Notes under the pieces: model-generated | The model's input: the letters and a program-made list of their open reading frames with translations, nothing else | Databases searched by the model: none | What the model was told of the DNA's origin: nothing | Position numbers and translations under genes: made by a program | In this document: piece after piece, positions 8,091 through 16,074 of the stretch | Layout of the letters: each line of letters starts with the position of its first letter | Numbering within the stretch: the first letter of the stretch is position 1 | DNA from: CBDDGJ01 sp965199285 | GTDB taxonomy: Bacteria > Pseudomonadota > Alphaproteobacteria > RS24 | Direction of reading: 5' to 3' | DNA length: 64,000 nucleotides | Assembly: GCA_965199285.1 (NCBI GenBank) | Contig: OZ240687.1 | Coordinates: forward strand, 124,001 to 188,000

Positions 8091-9735
8091 AAAGACGCTC
8101 CTTAAATGGTGGCATCCCAATGCGACGATAAGTATCAATAAAACGCTCATTATCTTGCCGTTCGATAAGATAGGTTTCGACCACATTTTCAATCGCATCA
8201 ATGATTTTATCTTCGGTAAAGGCACGGCCGGTAATCTCGCCAATCGCAGCATCCGTACCAGGTTCACCCCCTAATGAGATTTGATAAAATTCGGTTCCCT
8301 TTTTATCAACTCCTAAAATACCAATATGCCCGACATGGTGATGACCACAGGCATTAATGCAGCCCGAAATTTTAACCCGCAATTCGCCAATATCATATTG
8401 TCGGTCAAGATCAGCAAAGCGATGTGATAGCTCTTGCGCAAGCGGAATAGAGCGGGCATTGGCAAGGTTACAATAATCCAGCCCTGGGCAGGCAATACTA
8501 TCGCTGATAAGGTTAAGATTGGGGGTTGCAAGATCATGCTGCTTTAAGATGTCATAAACGGTTTTGAGATCATCTTTTTTGACATGCGGTAGAACCAGAT
8601 TTTGTTCATGGGTCACCCGTATTTCGTCATGGCTATAGCGTTGGGCAAGTTCAGCGACAATATCGATTTGCTGATCTGACGCATCACCGGGGATACCGCC
8701 AATTGGTTTAAGGGAAATATTTGCAATCGCATAGCCTGACATTTTATGAGCGACAATATTGGTTTTGATCCATTGGGCAAATTCCAGATCATCTGTGGAA
8801 GCCTGGGTAAGGGCGGCGCTTTCGTCGGGCAGGGTTTCAAAATCCGGATTGGCAAAATAGGCGCGAATGCGATTGATTTCGGCTTGCGGAAGGGTCAGCA
8901 TATTATGGGCATCAATTTTAGAAAACTCTTCTTCTACGCGGCGTTGCATTTCATCCGCACCAATTTCATGAACCAGAATTTTAATCCGTGCTTTATAAGA
9001 ATTATCACGCCGCCCATGTAAATTATAAACCCGCATAACGGCTTCAAGATAAGCAAGCAGCTTTTGGGCTGGAACAAAATCAGCAATTTTTTTGGCGATA
9101 AAAGGGGTGCGCCCCTGACCGCCGCCCACATGGACTTCATACCCTGTTTCACCGACTTCATTTTTGACAATAACGATACCAATATCATGAAACCGGATCG
9201 CGGCACGATCTGTTGCATGCGCGCTTACGGCAATTTTGAACTTGCGGGGGAGAAAGCTAAATTCAGGATGAAAGCTGGACCATTGGCGGATAATCTCGGA
9301 AATAATTCGGGGATCTTCAATCTCATCCGCAATCGCGCCGGCAAATTGATCGGCGGTGACATTGCGGATACAATTTCCTGATGTTTGAATGGCGTGCATT
9401 TCGACCGTTGCGAGCTCTTCAAGTAAATCGGGGATGCGCTCAAGCGATGGCCAATTATATTGGATATTCTGCCGCGTAGTGAAATGACCATAACCCTTAT
9501 CATATTTACGGGCAATATGTGCCAGCATCCGCATCTGCCGCGATGATAAAGTACCATAAGGAATGGCAACGCGCAGCATATAAGCATGTAATTGCAGATA
9601 GACACCATTCATTAACCGAAGTGGTTTGAAAGCATCTTCGCTTAATTTTCCGGTTAGGCGACGATGAACCTGATCGCGGAATTGGGCGACCCGATCAGCA
9701 ACCATTTTATGATCAAATTCATCATAGCGATACAT
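8080..9735 (-). CDS. cysI: Nitrite/sulfite reductase hemoprotein (siroheme, 4Fe-4S)
   Basis: 551 residues, a two-repeat siroheme reductase. The cysteines that bind the 4Fe-4S cluster and bridge to siroheme are Cys416 and Cys422 (ACPGLDYC) and Cys459 and Cys463 (GCINACG). A TSGNCIRNVT motif in the N-terminal half is also typical. It should reduce sulfite to sulfide with six electrons from ferredoxin or a flavoprotein. Its neighbours, DUF2849 and DUF934, point to sulfite rather than nitrite as substrate. No PAPS/APS reductase (cysH) or cysG is in the group. ATG 9735 has AGGAGA upstream. Confidence 0.88.
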   Translation of the reverse strand: MYRYDEFDHKMVADRVAQFRDQVHRRLTGKLSEDAFKPLRLMNGVYLQLHAYMLRVAIPYGTLSSRQMRMLAHIARKYDKGYGHFTTRQNIQYNWPSLERIPDLLEELATVEMHAIQTSGNCIRNVTADQFAGAIADEIEDPRIISEIIRQWSSFHPEFSFLPRKFKIAVSAHATDRAAIRFHDIGIVIVKNEVGETGYEVHVGGGQGRTPFIAKKIADFVPAQKLLAYLEAVMRVYNLHGRRDNSYKARIKILVHEIGADEMQRRVEEEFSKIDAHNMLTLPQAEINRIRAYFANPDFETLPDESAALTQASTDDLEFAQWIKTNIVAHKMSGYAIANISLKPIGGIPGDASDQQIDIVAELAQRYSHDEIRVTHEQNLVLPHVKKDDLKTVYDILKQHDLATPNLNLISDSIACPGLDYCNLANARSIPLAQELSHRFADLDRQYDIGELRVKISGCINACGHHHVGHIGILGVDKKGTEFYQISLGGEPGTDAAIGEITGRAFTEDKIIDAIENVVETYLIERQDNERFIDTYRRIGMPPFKERLYAD

Positions 9736-9756
9736 ATATATCTCCTAATACATCCT

Positions 9757-10083
9757 CTAATTTTGGGCTTGTTTGCCGAGATCCATACGAATGGTTGGGC
9801 CTTTGGCACGAATCGTTTCACGAACGCTTATTGGCTGGTAAGCAGAATCATCTGAGGTGGCTTCGATAACCTCGAACAAGTAAGGTTCAACGATATACCC
9901 TTCATAATCCTGCGGCATGGCTTCGGCGAGAAGCACATTTGCGGCTTCAGCACCATCAGCAATTTGCGCTTTTGAAAAATCGTCGATCCAGCTGCCATGC
10001 GCATAATAAACCGCTTCCCCATCTGTGAGGCGATTAGCGGTAACGGCCTGAAAGCGTGCACCTTTTGCACTATGCTGTGCCAT
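9757..10083 (-). CDS. DUF2849 family protein
   Basis: 108-residue small protein of the alphaproteobacterial DUF2849 family, which sits just upstream of cysI in this class; function unknown. Recognisable parts are the N-terminal FQAVTANRLTDGEAVYY, then WIDDFSKAQIADGAEAANVL and the C-terminal PISVRETIRAKGPTIRMDLG. ATG 10083 is preceded by GGAGGAAAG. It is 21 bp upstream of cysI on the same strand and is the first gene of a three-gene operon. The usual cysG partner is absent here. Confidence 0.8.
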   Translation of the reverse strand: MAQHSAKGARFQAVTANRLTDGEAVYYAHGSWIDDFSKAQIADGAEAANVLLAEAMPQDYEGYIVEPYLFEVIEATSDDSAYQPISVRETIRAKGPTIRMDLGKQAQN

Positions 10084-10180
10084 TTTATCGTCTTTCCTCC
10101 ACACTCTAATTGGCTGGAATATGCCCTTTTTTTCAGGTAACTGCAAGTATTCTATGGGAAATATTTTATTCTACAATTAT

Positions 10181-10951
10181 TTAGTGTATTTTATGGTGGC
10201 TGTCATGCCAATGTCGCAATATGATATATTCCAGCCCGCGCACACTATAAAACAAGCTCACGCCCAAAATCGCAAGCAGAATGAGGCTGGCAAAAACAAC
10301 ATTGATCTGTAAGCGGTTGCCAGCTTCAATAATCCGCCACGCCAAACCGGTTGAGGTTCCACTACCAGCTACAAATTCTGCCACCACCGCACCGATAAGC
10401 GCCAGCCCGATCGATATTTTGGCACCCGCAAAAATATGCGGTAAGGCGGATGGTAGCTCGACATAATATAATCGCTGCCAGTTTTTTGCCTTTGCGAGTG
10501 TCATAAGGTCGTGCAAAGCCGGATCGGTAGAGCGTATACCCAATATCGTATTGGCAAGCATCGGGAAAAAGGCAATCAGCCAGGCGATAATAATTAAAGC
10601 GCGGTTCGTATTTTCAAACCCCACCCATATTAAGATAAGCGGCGCGATGGCAATGACGGGGGTGACTTGCAAGGTCACAAGATAGGGGTAGAACATATGC
10701 TCCAGCCAGCGCGCGCGGGTGAAGATGATCGCCATCACAATACCACTGACGACAGCCCAGAAAAAGGCGAGCAGAGTGACGCGTAAAGTTGTCGCGGCGG
10801 CGCGAAGCAGATTTTGCATCTCATTGCCAAAGACCGCAATTACCGCACTCGGTGGAGGGAGTACAAAGATTGGAATATCATATAAATATACAGCCCCTTC
10901 CCAAATCAGTAAGAAAAGGAAGCCACTTAAAAGGGGTAAAGCCCACCGCAT
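10181..10951 (-). CDS. ABC transporter permease, NrtB/SsuC/ThiX type
   Basis: 256-residue inner-membrane permease with about six spans. The cytoplasmic EAA-type coupling loop is visible near TLAKAKNWQRLYYVELPSAL, followed by the PHIFAGAKISIGLALIGAVVAEF helix pair typical of nitrate/sulfonate/taurine/pyrimidine importers. ATG 10951 overlaps the stop of the ATPase gene by one base; a longer start (10999) would sit inside that gene. It is the last gene of a binding protein-ATPase-permease operon. Confidence 0.87.
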   Translation of the reverse strand: MRWALPLLSGFLFLLIWEGAVYLYDIPIFVLPPPSAVIAVFGNEMQNLLRAAATTLRVTLLAFFWAVVSGIVMAIIFTRARWLEHMFYPYLVTLQVTPVIAIAPLILIWVGFENTNRALIIIAWLIAFFPMLANTILGIRSTDPALHDLMTLAKAKNWQRLYYVELPSALPHIFAGAKISIGLALIGAVVAEFVAGSGTSTGLAWRIIEAGNRLQINVVFASLILLAILGVSLFYSVRGLEYIILRHWHDSHHKIH

Positions 10952-11658
10952 TAGCTGCTCTCCATGCTTTGGTGAAGGGCGGCACTGACGCGTTCGCATG
11001 TGTCGAGATATTCTGGTTGGGCGCGAAACTGCTGGTCACGCTTCAAGCTTGTATTGATTTCAATATTGGTAAGTATATGGGCTGGGCGCGGCGAAAGGAC
11101 AAGAACGCGGTCAGAGAGGTAAACGCTTTCGGTAATGCTATGCGTGACCAAAATTGTGGTGCAACCGGTTGTCTGATGAATGCTCCGTAATTCATCCTCA
11201 AGCTGATAACGGGTGATTTCATCAAGTGCGGCAAAGGGTTCATCAAGCAGTAATAATTGCGGCTTTTGTAAAAGCGCGCGCGCGATCGAGACGCGCATTT
11301 TCATGCCACCCGATAAATGCTTCGGCAAAGCGGCGGCATAATCCTGCAAGCCGACAAGTTGTAAAATCTTATCGGCATTTTGAATATCTTTGCCGGCGAT
11401 TTTAGCAGGCAGGGTGATGTTTTCAATAACATTACGCCATGGCATAAGGGTCGGATCTTGAAATACGAAACCGATATTTTGCGGACACTGGGTAATGGCA
11501 TGATGGGGAATAAGCCCCGCAATTAGTTTGAGCAATGTGCTTTTGCCACAGCCGGACGCGCCAACAATGCTGGTGAAACTTTGCGGCGTAATGGCAAGTG
11601 ATAAATGATCGAAAATAATATCTTGCCCATATGCAAAAGAAAGTTGGTCAATTTTCAT
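10951..11658 (-). CDS. ABC transporter ATPase, NrtD/SsuB/ThiZ type
   Basis: 235 residues. Walker A GASGCGKST is near residues 33-41, the Q-loop follows in FVFQDPTLMPWRNV, the signature is LSGGMKMRVSIARAL, Walker B is LLLLDEPFAALD and the H-loop is TILVTHSITE, so the nucleotide-binding domain is complete. The sequence class is that of nitrate/sulfonate/bicarbonate importers. ATG 11658 overlaps the stop of the binding-protein gene by 11 bp. It energises the permease encoded next. Confidence 0.9.
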   Translation of the reverse strand: MKIDQLSFAYGQDIIFDHLSLAITPQSFTSIVGASGCGKSTLLKLIAGLIPHHAITQCPQNIGFVFQDPTLMPWRNVIENITLPAKIAGKDIQNADKILQLVGLQDYAAALPKHLSGGMKMRVSIARALLQKPQLLLLDEPFAALDEITRYQLEDELRSIHQTTGCTTILVTHSITESVYLSDRVLVLSPRPAHILTNIEINTSLKRDQQFRAQPEYLDTCERVSAALHQSMESS

Positions 11659-12598
11659 TTATAAAATCCAAAGTGAAGGCATCTTGCCAAACTAGAGACG
11701 TATCATAGATGCCATTTTTTTGCATTAGCGTATAAAAATCACGCCATCGGTTTGCGTCCATATAACCGATTTTCTCACCCAGCATATTGCGGTCGCGAAT
11801 TTGTTTGCGTGCATAAGCAAGTAAAGCCGGCGACATATCAGGATTATTGGCAAGAATTAATGTATCACCCGCACTGGGGTTTCCATAAATATATTCTTGC
11901 CAGCCTTGTTGGCTGGCACGCACAAAGGCATGAACAATATCAGGGTGCACGGTAATCAGCTGGTTTTGCGCCATCACCATGGCGGCGTAACCCGGATAGC
12001 CATAATCTGAAAGCAGAAAAACCTGCGGGGTGATGCCGCCTTCTATTTCGATTGTATAAGGCTCGCTGGTGACATAGCCTTGCTGAATGGCTTTGTCATT
12101 CACCAAGAAAGGGGCAAGATTAAACGTGTATTTTCTAATTTGCCTATCTTCAAATTGAAACGTTGATTTCAACCAAATCCAAAAACTGCCAATGGTTGCA
12201 TCGGCAATCATAATCGGATGCCCGCGCATATCTGCTAATGTACGAATATCTGTGCGCGGATGGGTGATGAGGACTTGCGGGTCTTTTTGAAATGCGGCCA
12301 TCACAACTTTCGCATCTATGCCGACTTTTACCATATTGAGCGGAATAAACGCATTTGATCCCATTCCAAACTCAATCGCGCCAGCACCCAATAATTGTGG
12401 AATATTGATCCCAGGACCACCAGAGATGATGCGAACATCTAGCCCCGCTTTCTCATACAAACCCATTGCCTTTGCCTGATAGAAGCCGCCTTGTTCGGCT
12501 TGCGCCTTCCAATCGGTCGCAAAGCGAATAATGGGAAGCTCTTGTGCATAAGCAGAGCTTACAAAAAACGAGAGAAATAATATGGAAAAAAATTTCAT
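11648..12598 (-). CDS. ABC transporter substrate-binding protein, NMT1/THI5-like
   Basis: 316 residues with a signal peptide MKFFSILFLSFFVSSAYA, cleaved before QE. The NMT1/THI5/SsuA fold is seen in FATDWKAQAEQGGFYQAKAM, GLYEKAGLDVRIISGG and QLLGAGAIEFGMGSN. Members bind sulfonates, nitrate, taurine or hydroxymethylpyrimidine; the sequence read by eye does not separate these. The location beside a sulfite reductase group suggests sulfonate, but no monooxygenase is nearby and no TPP riboswitch is visible upstream, so substrate is open. ATG 12598 starts the signal peptide; a longer frame would overlap the divergent YcgN-type gene. Confidence 0.85.
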   Translation of the reverse strand: MKFFSILFLSFFVSSAYAQELPIIRFATDWKAQAEQGGFYQAKAMGLYEKAGLDVRIISGGPGINIPQLLGAGAIEFGMGSNAFIPLNMVKVGIDAKVVMAAFQKDPQVLITHPRTDIRTLADMRGHPIMIADATIGSFWIWLKSTFQFEDRQIRKYTFNLAPFLVNDKAIQQGYVTSEPYTIEIEGGITPQVFLLSDYGYPGYAAMVMAQNQLITVHPDIVHAFVRASQQGWQEYIYGNPSAGDTLILANNPDMSPALLAYARKQIRDRNMLGEKIGYMDANRWRDFYTLMQKNGIYDTSLVWQDAFTLDFINEN

Positions 12599-12637
12599 AA
12601 TCGCTATGGTGGCAGAGGAGCGCAGCAAGGTCAAGTA

Positions 12638-13075
12638 ATGAGCTTTTGGAAAAATAAGAAACTGCAAGATATGACAAAGGCCGAATGGGAGAGCCTGTGT
12701 GATGGCTGTGGGAAATGCTGCCTTGTTAAATTGGAAGATGAAGCAACCGGCGCACTTGCCTATACAGATATTGCCTGTGATCTTTTGGATTGCCAGAGTT
12801 GTCAGTGCAGCGATTATGAAAACCGCATCATGCGGGTGGAAGATTGTGTTTCCCTAACGCCTGAAACTGTAGCGACGATAGGCTGGTTGCCATCAACATG
12901 CGCTTATCGGTTGATTGAGGAAGGAAAGGATTTACCCGATTGGCATCACCTCATTTGCGGTGATAAAAATGCTGTTCATGCGCAGGCCATGTCGGTGCGC
13001 GGTAGGGTTCACGCGCAAAAAACGATAAAAAATAATTGGGGAAATCATATTATTGATTGGGTCATAACCCCATGA
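12638..13075 (+). CDS. YcgN/UPF0260 cysteine-cluster protein
   Basis: 145 residues. The N-terminal CDGCGKCC (21-28) and further cysteines (CDLLDCQSC, C in CQCSDYENR and the late STCAYRL) make the metal-binding pattern of the YcgN (UPF0260, YkgJ-related) family, probably binding zinc or an iron-sulfur cluster. The WLPSTCAYR and LPDWHHLICGD segments are standard for the family. Function unknown. It is divergent from the ABC importer (39-bp spacer) and is the last host gene before the GTA leader. ATG 12638 is the only sensible start. Confidence 0.85.
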   Translation: MSFWKNKKLQDMTKAEWESLCDGCGKCCLVKLEDEATGALAYTDIACDLLDCQSCQCSDYENRIMRVEDCVSLTPETVATIGWLPSTCAYRLIEEGKDLPDWHHLICGDKNAVHAQAMSVRGRVHAQKTIKNNWGNHIIDWVITP

Positions 13076-13155
13076 AGAGTTTGTGGATTTTTAATTTAAT
13101 CCTCTCTAAAAACATTATAAGCATATGAAAAATATAATTTTATTTGATTTTTCGG

Positions 13156-13185
13156 TTGACATAGCCGCACGCTCAATGCTATAAG
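13156..13185 (+). promoter_or_regulatory. Consensus sigma70-type promoter of the GTA cluster
   Basis: TTGACA at 13156-13161 and TATAAG at 13180-13185 are separated by 18 bp. This is the best promoter-like sequence noticed in the window and it points into the GTA genes. The upstream 80 bp (13076-13155) is very AT-rich, suitable for IHF or another bending protein; a clear IHF consensus could not be singled out. Start of transcription is expected near 13191-13193, only a few bases before the hairpin at 13197-13244. Confidence 0.7.
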
Positions 13186-13196
13186 TTATGGCATGA

Positions 13197-13244
13197 TGCA
13201 AAAAAGTCGGTAAGGAGATGTCTCCCACCTGCTTTTTTTATGCA
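13197..13244 (+). terminator. Intrinsic-terminator-like hairpin between GTA promoter and g1
   Basis: The transcript would fold with GGAG (13214-13217) against CTCC (13222-13225) around an AUGU loop, then GGT (13209-13211) against ACC (13227-13229), then, past a mismatch and a G-U pair, an A-run (13200-13205) against the T-run 13233-13239. The T-run directly after the GC stem makes a factor-independent terminator, and the A-run makes it work in both directions. The stem is interrupted, so its strength is uncertain. It would end transcripts from the promoter at about 45-50 nt unless RNA polymerase is modified. Confidence 0.6.
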
Positions 13245-13264
13245 TTAACTTTTTTATGCATTTA
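13233..13264 (+). repeat. Tandem near-identical TTTTTTATGCATTWA repeats
   Basis: TTTTTTTATGCATTA (13233-13247) is followed by TTTTTTATGCATTTA (13250-13264), a near-perfect direct repeat at a period of about 16-17 bases, each with the palindrome ATGCAT. The first copy is also the 3' arm of the terminator hairpin. The pair lies 30 bp before the g1 ATG. It could be a protein site, an RNA element, or AT-rich chance. Confidence 0.4.
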
Positions 13265-13293
13265 ATGAATTGAAGTTATCGCGACATTCGAAA

Positions 13294-13599
13294 ATGAATA
13301 AGGATAATAAACGCCCTGCCGACATTCTTGATGATGTGCAGGAAAAATTATTACATGCGTTTGAAGATTTACAACGCAGCCTTCCCCTTCCGGGTGATGA
13401 GGTGCCGCAAGATTATGAACGTCTCGCACGGATTATTGAACATATGGTGAAAACGCTCGATACGCTCAGGCGTTTCGCGCGTGAATATGACAAACAAGAA
13501 GAAGAGCAAAACAGCACCAGCCAGTCCACGCTTCTCGCCGAAATTGAACATCGGTTGGGTCGCCTCTCTGCCACCACAGAAGAGACAGACATTTCTTAA
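13294..13599 (+). CDS. Putative GTA small terminase (g1-type)
   Basis: 101 residues, highly charged and helical, with a central region suited to coiled-coil formation (DYERLARIIEHMVKTLDTLR). Position, size and character match g1 of Rhodobacter GTA, a small-terminase protein lacking sequence-specific DNA recognition, but sequence identity cannot be judged by eye. ATG 13294 has no clear ribosome site; a TTG at 13270 is an alternative. The last 113 bp overlap the large-terminase reading frame. It is the first gene after the promoter-terminator leader. Confidence 0.6.
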   Translation: MNKDNKRPADILDDVQEKLLHAFEDLQRSLPLPGDEVPQDYERLARIIEHMVKTLDTLRRFAREYDKQEEEQNSTSQSTLLAEIEHRLGRLSATTEETDIS

Positions 13600-14845
13600 C
13601 GGCTTATCAAAGCAAGAAGTTAAAGCGCTGTATTGGTATTGGCCGTTCTGGGCACGAGACGATCAGTTACCGCCGGACGGGGATTGGACGAGCTGGCTTT
13701 TATTAGGTGGACGTGGGGCTGGCAAAACGCGCTCTGGCGCGGAATGGGTGCGGGCGCTGGTGGAAGCAGATGATAAGGATTCGGGCTGCCGCAATATTGC
13801 TCTCATTGGTGAAACACTGGCGGCGGCGCGGCAAGTTATGGTTGAAGGCCCTTCGGGTCTGTTGAGCGTGTCGCCCCCTTATTTTAAGCCGCGCTTTTAT
13901 GCCAGCCGCAATATGCTGATCTGGCCAAATGGCGCACGCGCTTATTTATTTTCGGCAATGCGGCCAGAAAATTTGCGCGGGCCACAATTTGATGCCGCTT
14001 GGTGCGATGAATTGGCAAAATGGCGATATGATGAAATGACATGGGATATGCTGCAATTTGGTTTGCGGTTGGGAGATAATCCGCGTCAGGTTGTCACCAC
14101 AACGCCAAAACCAACGGCGCTCATTAAACGCCTCTTGGCGGACCCCAAATGCGTTGTGACGCGGGCCGGAACAAAAGCGAATATCGCCAATCTGGCGCCG
14201 TCTTTTATGAAGGATATTGTTGGGCGCTATGAAGGAACCCGGCTTGGTAGGCAAGAATTGGATGCGGAATTGCTGGAAGATACGCAAGGTGCATTGTGGA
14301 ATTATGACCTTTTGACGCGTCAGCGTTGCAGTGAGGTTCCGGAATTTGTCCGGATTATTGTTGCGGTTGATCCGCCGGTTGGTAGTGGTCCGAAAGCAGA
14401 TGCCTGCGGCATTATTGCCTTAGGGCTAAGCGCGCAAGGGTATGTTTATGTGCTAGATGATTGTTCGGTGCAAGGCTTAAGCCCCGCCAAATGGGCGCGC
14501 CGCGTCATAGATGCGTATCATGATTATGAGGCAAGTGCGCTGGTTGCTGAAATTAATCAGGGCGGTGAGCTTATTCGCGAATTAATCATCCGCGAGCAGC
14601 CGGATGTAAATTATCAAGCGGTACGCGCAACCCGCGGCAAACTTATTCGGGCGGAACCGGTTGCGGCGCTTTATGAACGTGGAAAAGTGTTTCATATCGG
14701 GCGGTTTGACGCGCTTGAAAAAGAAATGTGCCAATATGATGGGCATGGTGCTAGCCCCGACCGCTTAGATGCGTTGGTGTGGGGTGTCACAGAATTATTG
14801 CTGCGCCGCAAGCGCGCCATACGCCCAACCATGCGGCGCTTATAG
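13487..14845 (+). CDS. GTA large terminase (packaging ATPase-nuclease, g2)
   Basis: 452 residues. The ATPase Walker A GGRGAGKT is at about 74-81, a Walker B-like DAAWCDE at about 169-175, and the C-terminal RNase H-type nuclease starts at VAVDPPV with the metal-binding Asp about 295. It should pump chromosomal DNA into the prohead and cut it headful-wise. ATG 13487 overlaps g1 by 113 bp; a TTG at 13544 is a possible later start, still inside g1. The region from SLPPQKRQTFL onward (about residue 27) is already family-like, which supports an overlapping start. Confidence 0.9.
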   Translation: MTNKKKSKTAPASPRFSPKLNIGWVASLPPQKRQTFLNGLSKQEVKALYWYWPFWARDDQLPPDGDWTSWLLLGGRGAGKTRSGAEWVRALVEADDKDSGCRNIALIGETLAAARQVMVEGPSGLLSVSPPYFKPRFYASRNMLIWPNGARAYLFSAMRPENLRGPQFDAAWCDELAKWRYDEMTWDMLQFGLRLGDNPRQVVTTTPKPTALIKRLLADPKCVVTRAGTKANIANLAPSFMKDIVGRYEGTRLGRQELDAELLEDTQGALWNYDLLTRQRCSEVPEFVRIIVAVDPPVGSGPKADACGIIALGLSAQGYVYVLDDCSVQGLSPAKWARRVIDAYHDYEASALVAEINQGGELIRELIIREQPDVNYQAVRATRGKLIRAEPVAALYERGKVFHIGRFDALEKEMCQYDGHGASPDRLDALVWGVTELLLRRKRAIRPTMRRL

Positions 14846-14859
14846 ATTAAGGAGTTAGA

Positions 14860-16074
14860 ATGTCAGTTTTTGATCCTATGTTAAATAGGTTACCCTTTCG
14901 CACGCCGAAAGAGGATTTAGAGAAAAAGCATAGCCGGGTTATGTTCCCCAACACGGATGCGAATATGCAAGCGCGGTGGCCGCAGCATAATTATAGTTCT
15001 CATATTCATACTGGATTTCGGCATAATCCGATCGCTTATCGTTGTATTCGGACGATTGCTGAAGCCAGCGCCTCGTTACCGATTAAAATATTAAATGGCG
15101 GGCAAGAAGATGAAACGCATCCGGTTAAAAAATTGCTTGCCTATCCCAATTCTTATCAGACGGGCATAGATTTGCTGGAGGATTTTTATACTTATTTATT
15201 GGTGCATGGCAATAGTTACCTCGAATATGTTGTTGGTGGCGAGCATGAAGGGGGTGATTTTTATTCGCTCCGCCCTGATCGGATGAAGCTCGTGCCGGGG
15301 CGCGATGGTCGCCCGGTTGCGTATGAATATATGGTGAATGGACAGACCACACGCTTTGCTCAAGATGAACATGCCCCCTCTATTTTACATGTGAAAATGA
15401 GCGATCCATTGGATGATCATTATGGATATAGTCCTCTTGCTTCGGCAGCAGCGGCGTGTGAGGTTCATAATACGGCCTGCCAGTGGAATAAATCATTATT
15501 TGATAATGCGGCGCGGCCATCTGGCGCTTTAGTTTATCGTGGGGTTGATGGTGCACCGCATTTAACCGATGAACAATTTGATCGCCTTAAGCTCGAATTA
15601 GAAGAAAATTTTCAAGGCGCGCGTAATGTTGGGCGGCCGCTTTTATTGGAAGGCGGGTTAGAGTGGAGTGCGATTAGCCTTAGCCCGCAAGACATGGATT
15701 TTATCCAAGCCAAACATTCTGCGGCGCGCGATATTGCATTGGCGTTTGGGGTGCCGCCTATGTTGTTGGGCATTCCCGGTGATAATACTTATGCCAATTA
15801 TGCGGAAGCAAATCGGGCGCTTTGGCGGCAGACGATTTTGCCACTTGTACAACGGTCTTTGCGTGCGATCGAACGCCATCTTGCCCATTATTATGCTGAC
15901 CTCAAACTTACACCTGACCTTAATCAATTGCCTGCCTTATCCGAAGAACGAAACCGATTATGGGATCGTGTCGGGGCAGCAGATTATTTAACCGTTAATG
16001 AGAAACGGGAAATGGTCGGCTTGCCGCCCCTCGATGCAGGAGATGTGGATGAGGGAGATGAAAATGCAGATTAA
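14860..16074 (+). CDS. GTA portal protein (HK97-type, g3)
   Basis: 404 residues, HK97-family portal that forms the DNA gate at one capsid vertex and docks the terminase. Family marks are NPIAYRCIRTIAEASASLPI near the N-terminus, the EDFYTYLLVHGNSYLEYVV segment, LHVKMSDPLDDHYGYSPL, and the C-terminal LAFGVPPMLLGIPGDNTYAN. ATG 14860 follows AAGGAG. It starts 14 bp after the terminase stop and overlaps the protease start by 11 bp. No g3.5 gene lies between portal and protease. Confidence 0.92.
   Translation: MSVFDPMLNRLPFRTPKEDLEKKHSRVMFPNTDANMQARWPQHNYSSHIHTGFRHNPIAYRCIRTIAEASASLPIKILNGGQEDETHPVKKLLAYPNSYQTGIDLLEDFYTYLLVHGNSYLEYVVGGEHEGGDFYSLRPDRMKLVPGRDGRPVAYEYMVNGQTTRFAQDEHAPSILHVKMSDPLDDHYGYSPLASAAAACEVHNTACQWNKSLFDNAARPSGALVYRGVDGAPHLTDEQFDRLKLELEENFQGARNVGRPLLLEGGLEWSAISLSPQDMDFIQAKHSAARDIALAFGVPPMLLGIPGDNTYANYAEANRALWRQTILPLVQRSLRAIERHLAHYYADLKLTPDLNQLPALSEERNRLWDRVGAADYLTVNEKREMVGLPPLDAGDVDEGDENAD

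Noticed and set aside
12599..12637. TPP riboswitch controlling the NMT1-type ABC importer
   Set aside because: The divergent spacer is only 39 bp and has no CUGAGA-type core.
13270..13293. TTG 13270 as start of g1
   Set aside because: No ribosome site precedes it, and ATG 13294 is only eight codons later; neither start is strongly supported, so the ATG was preferred.
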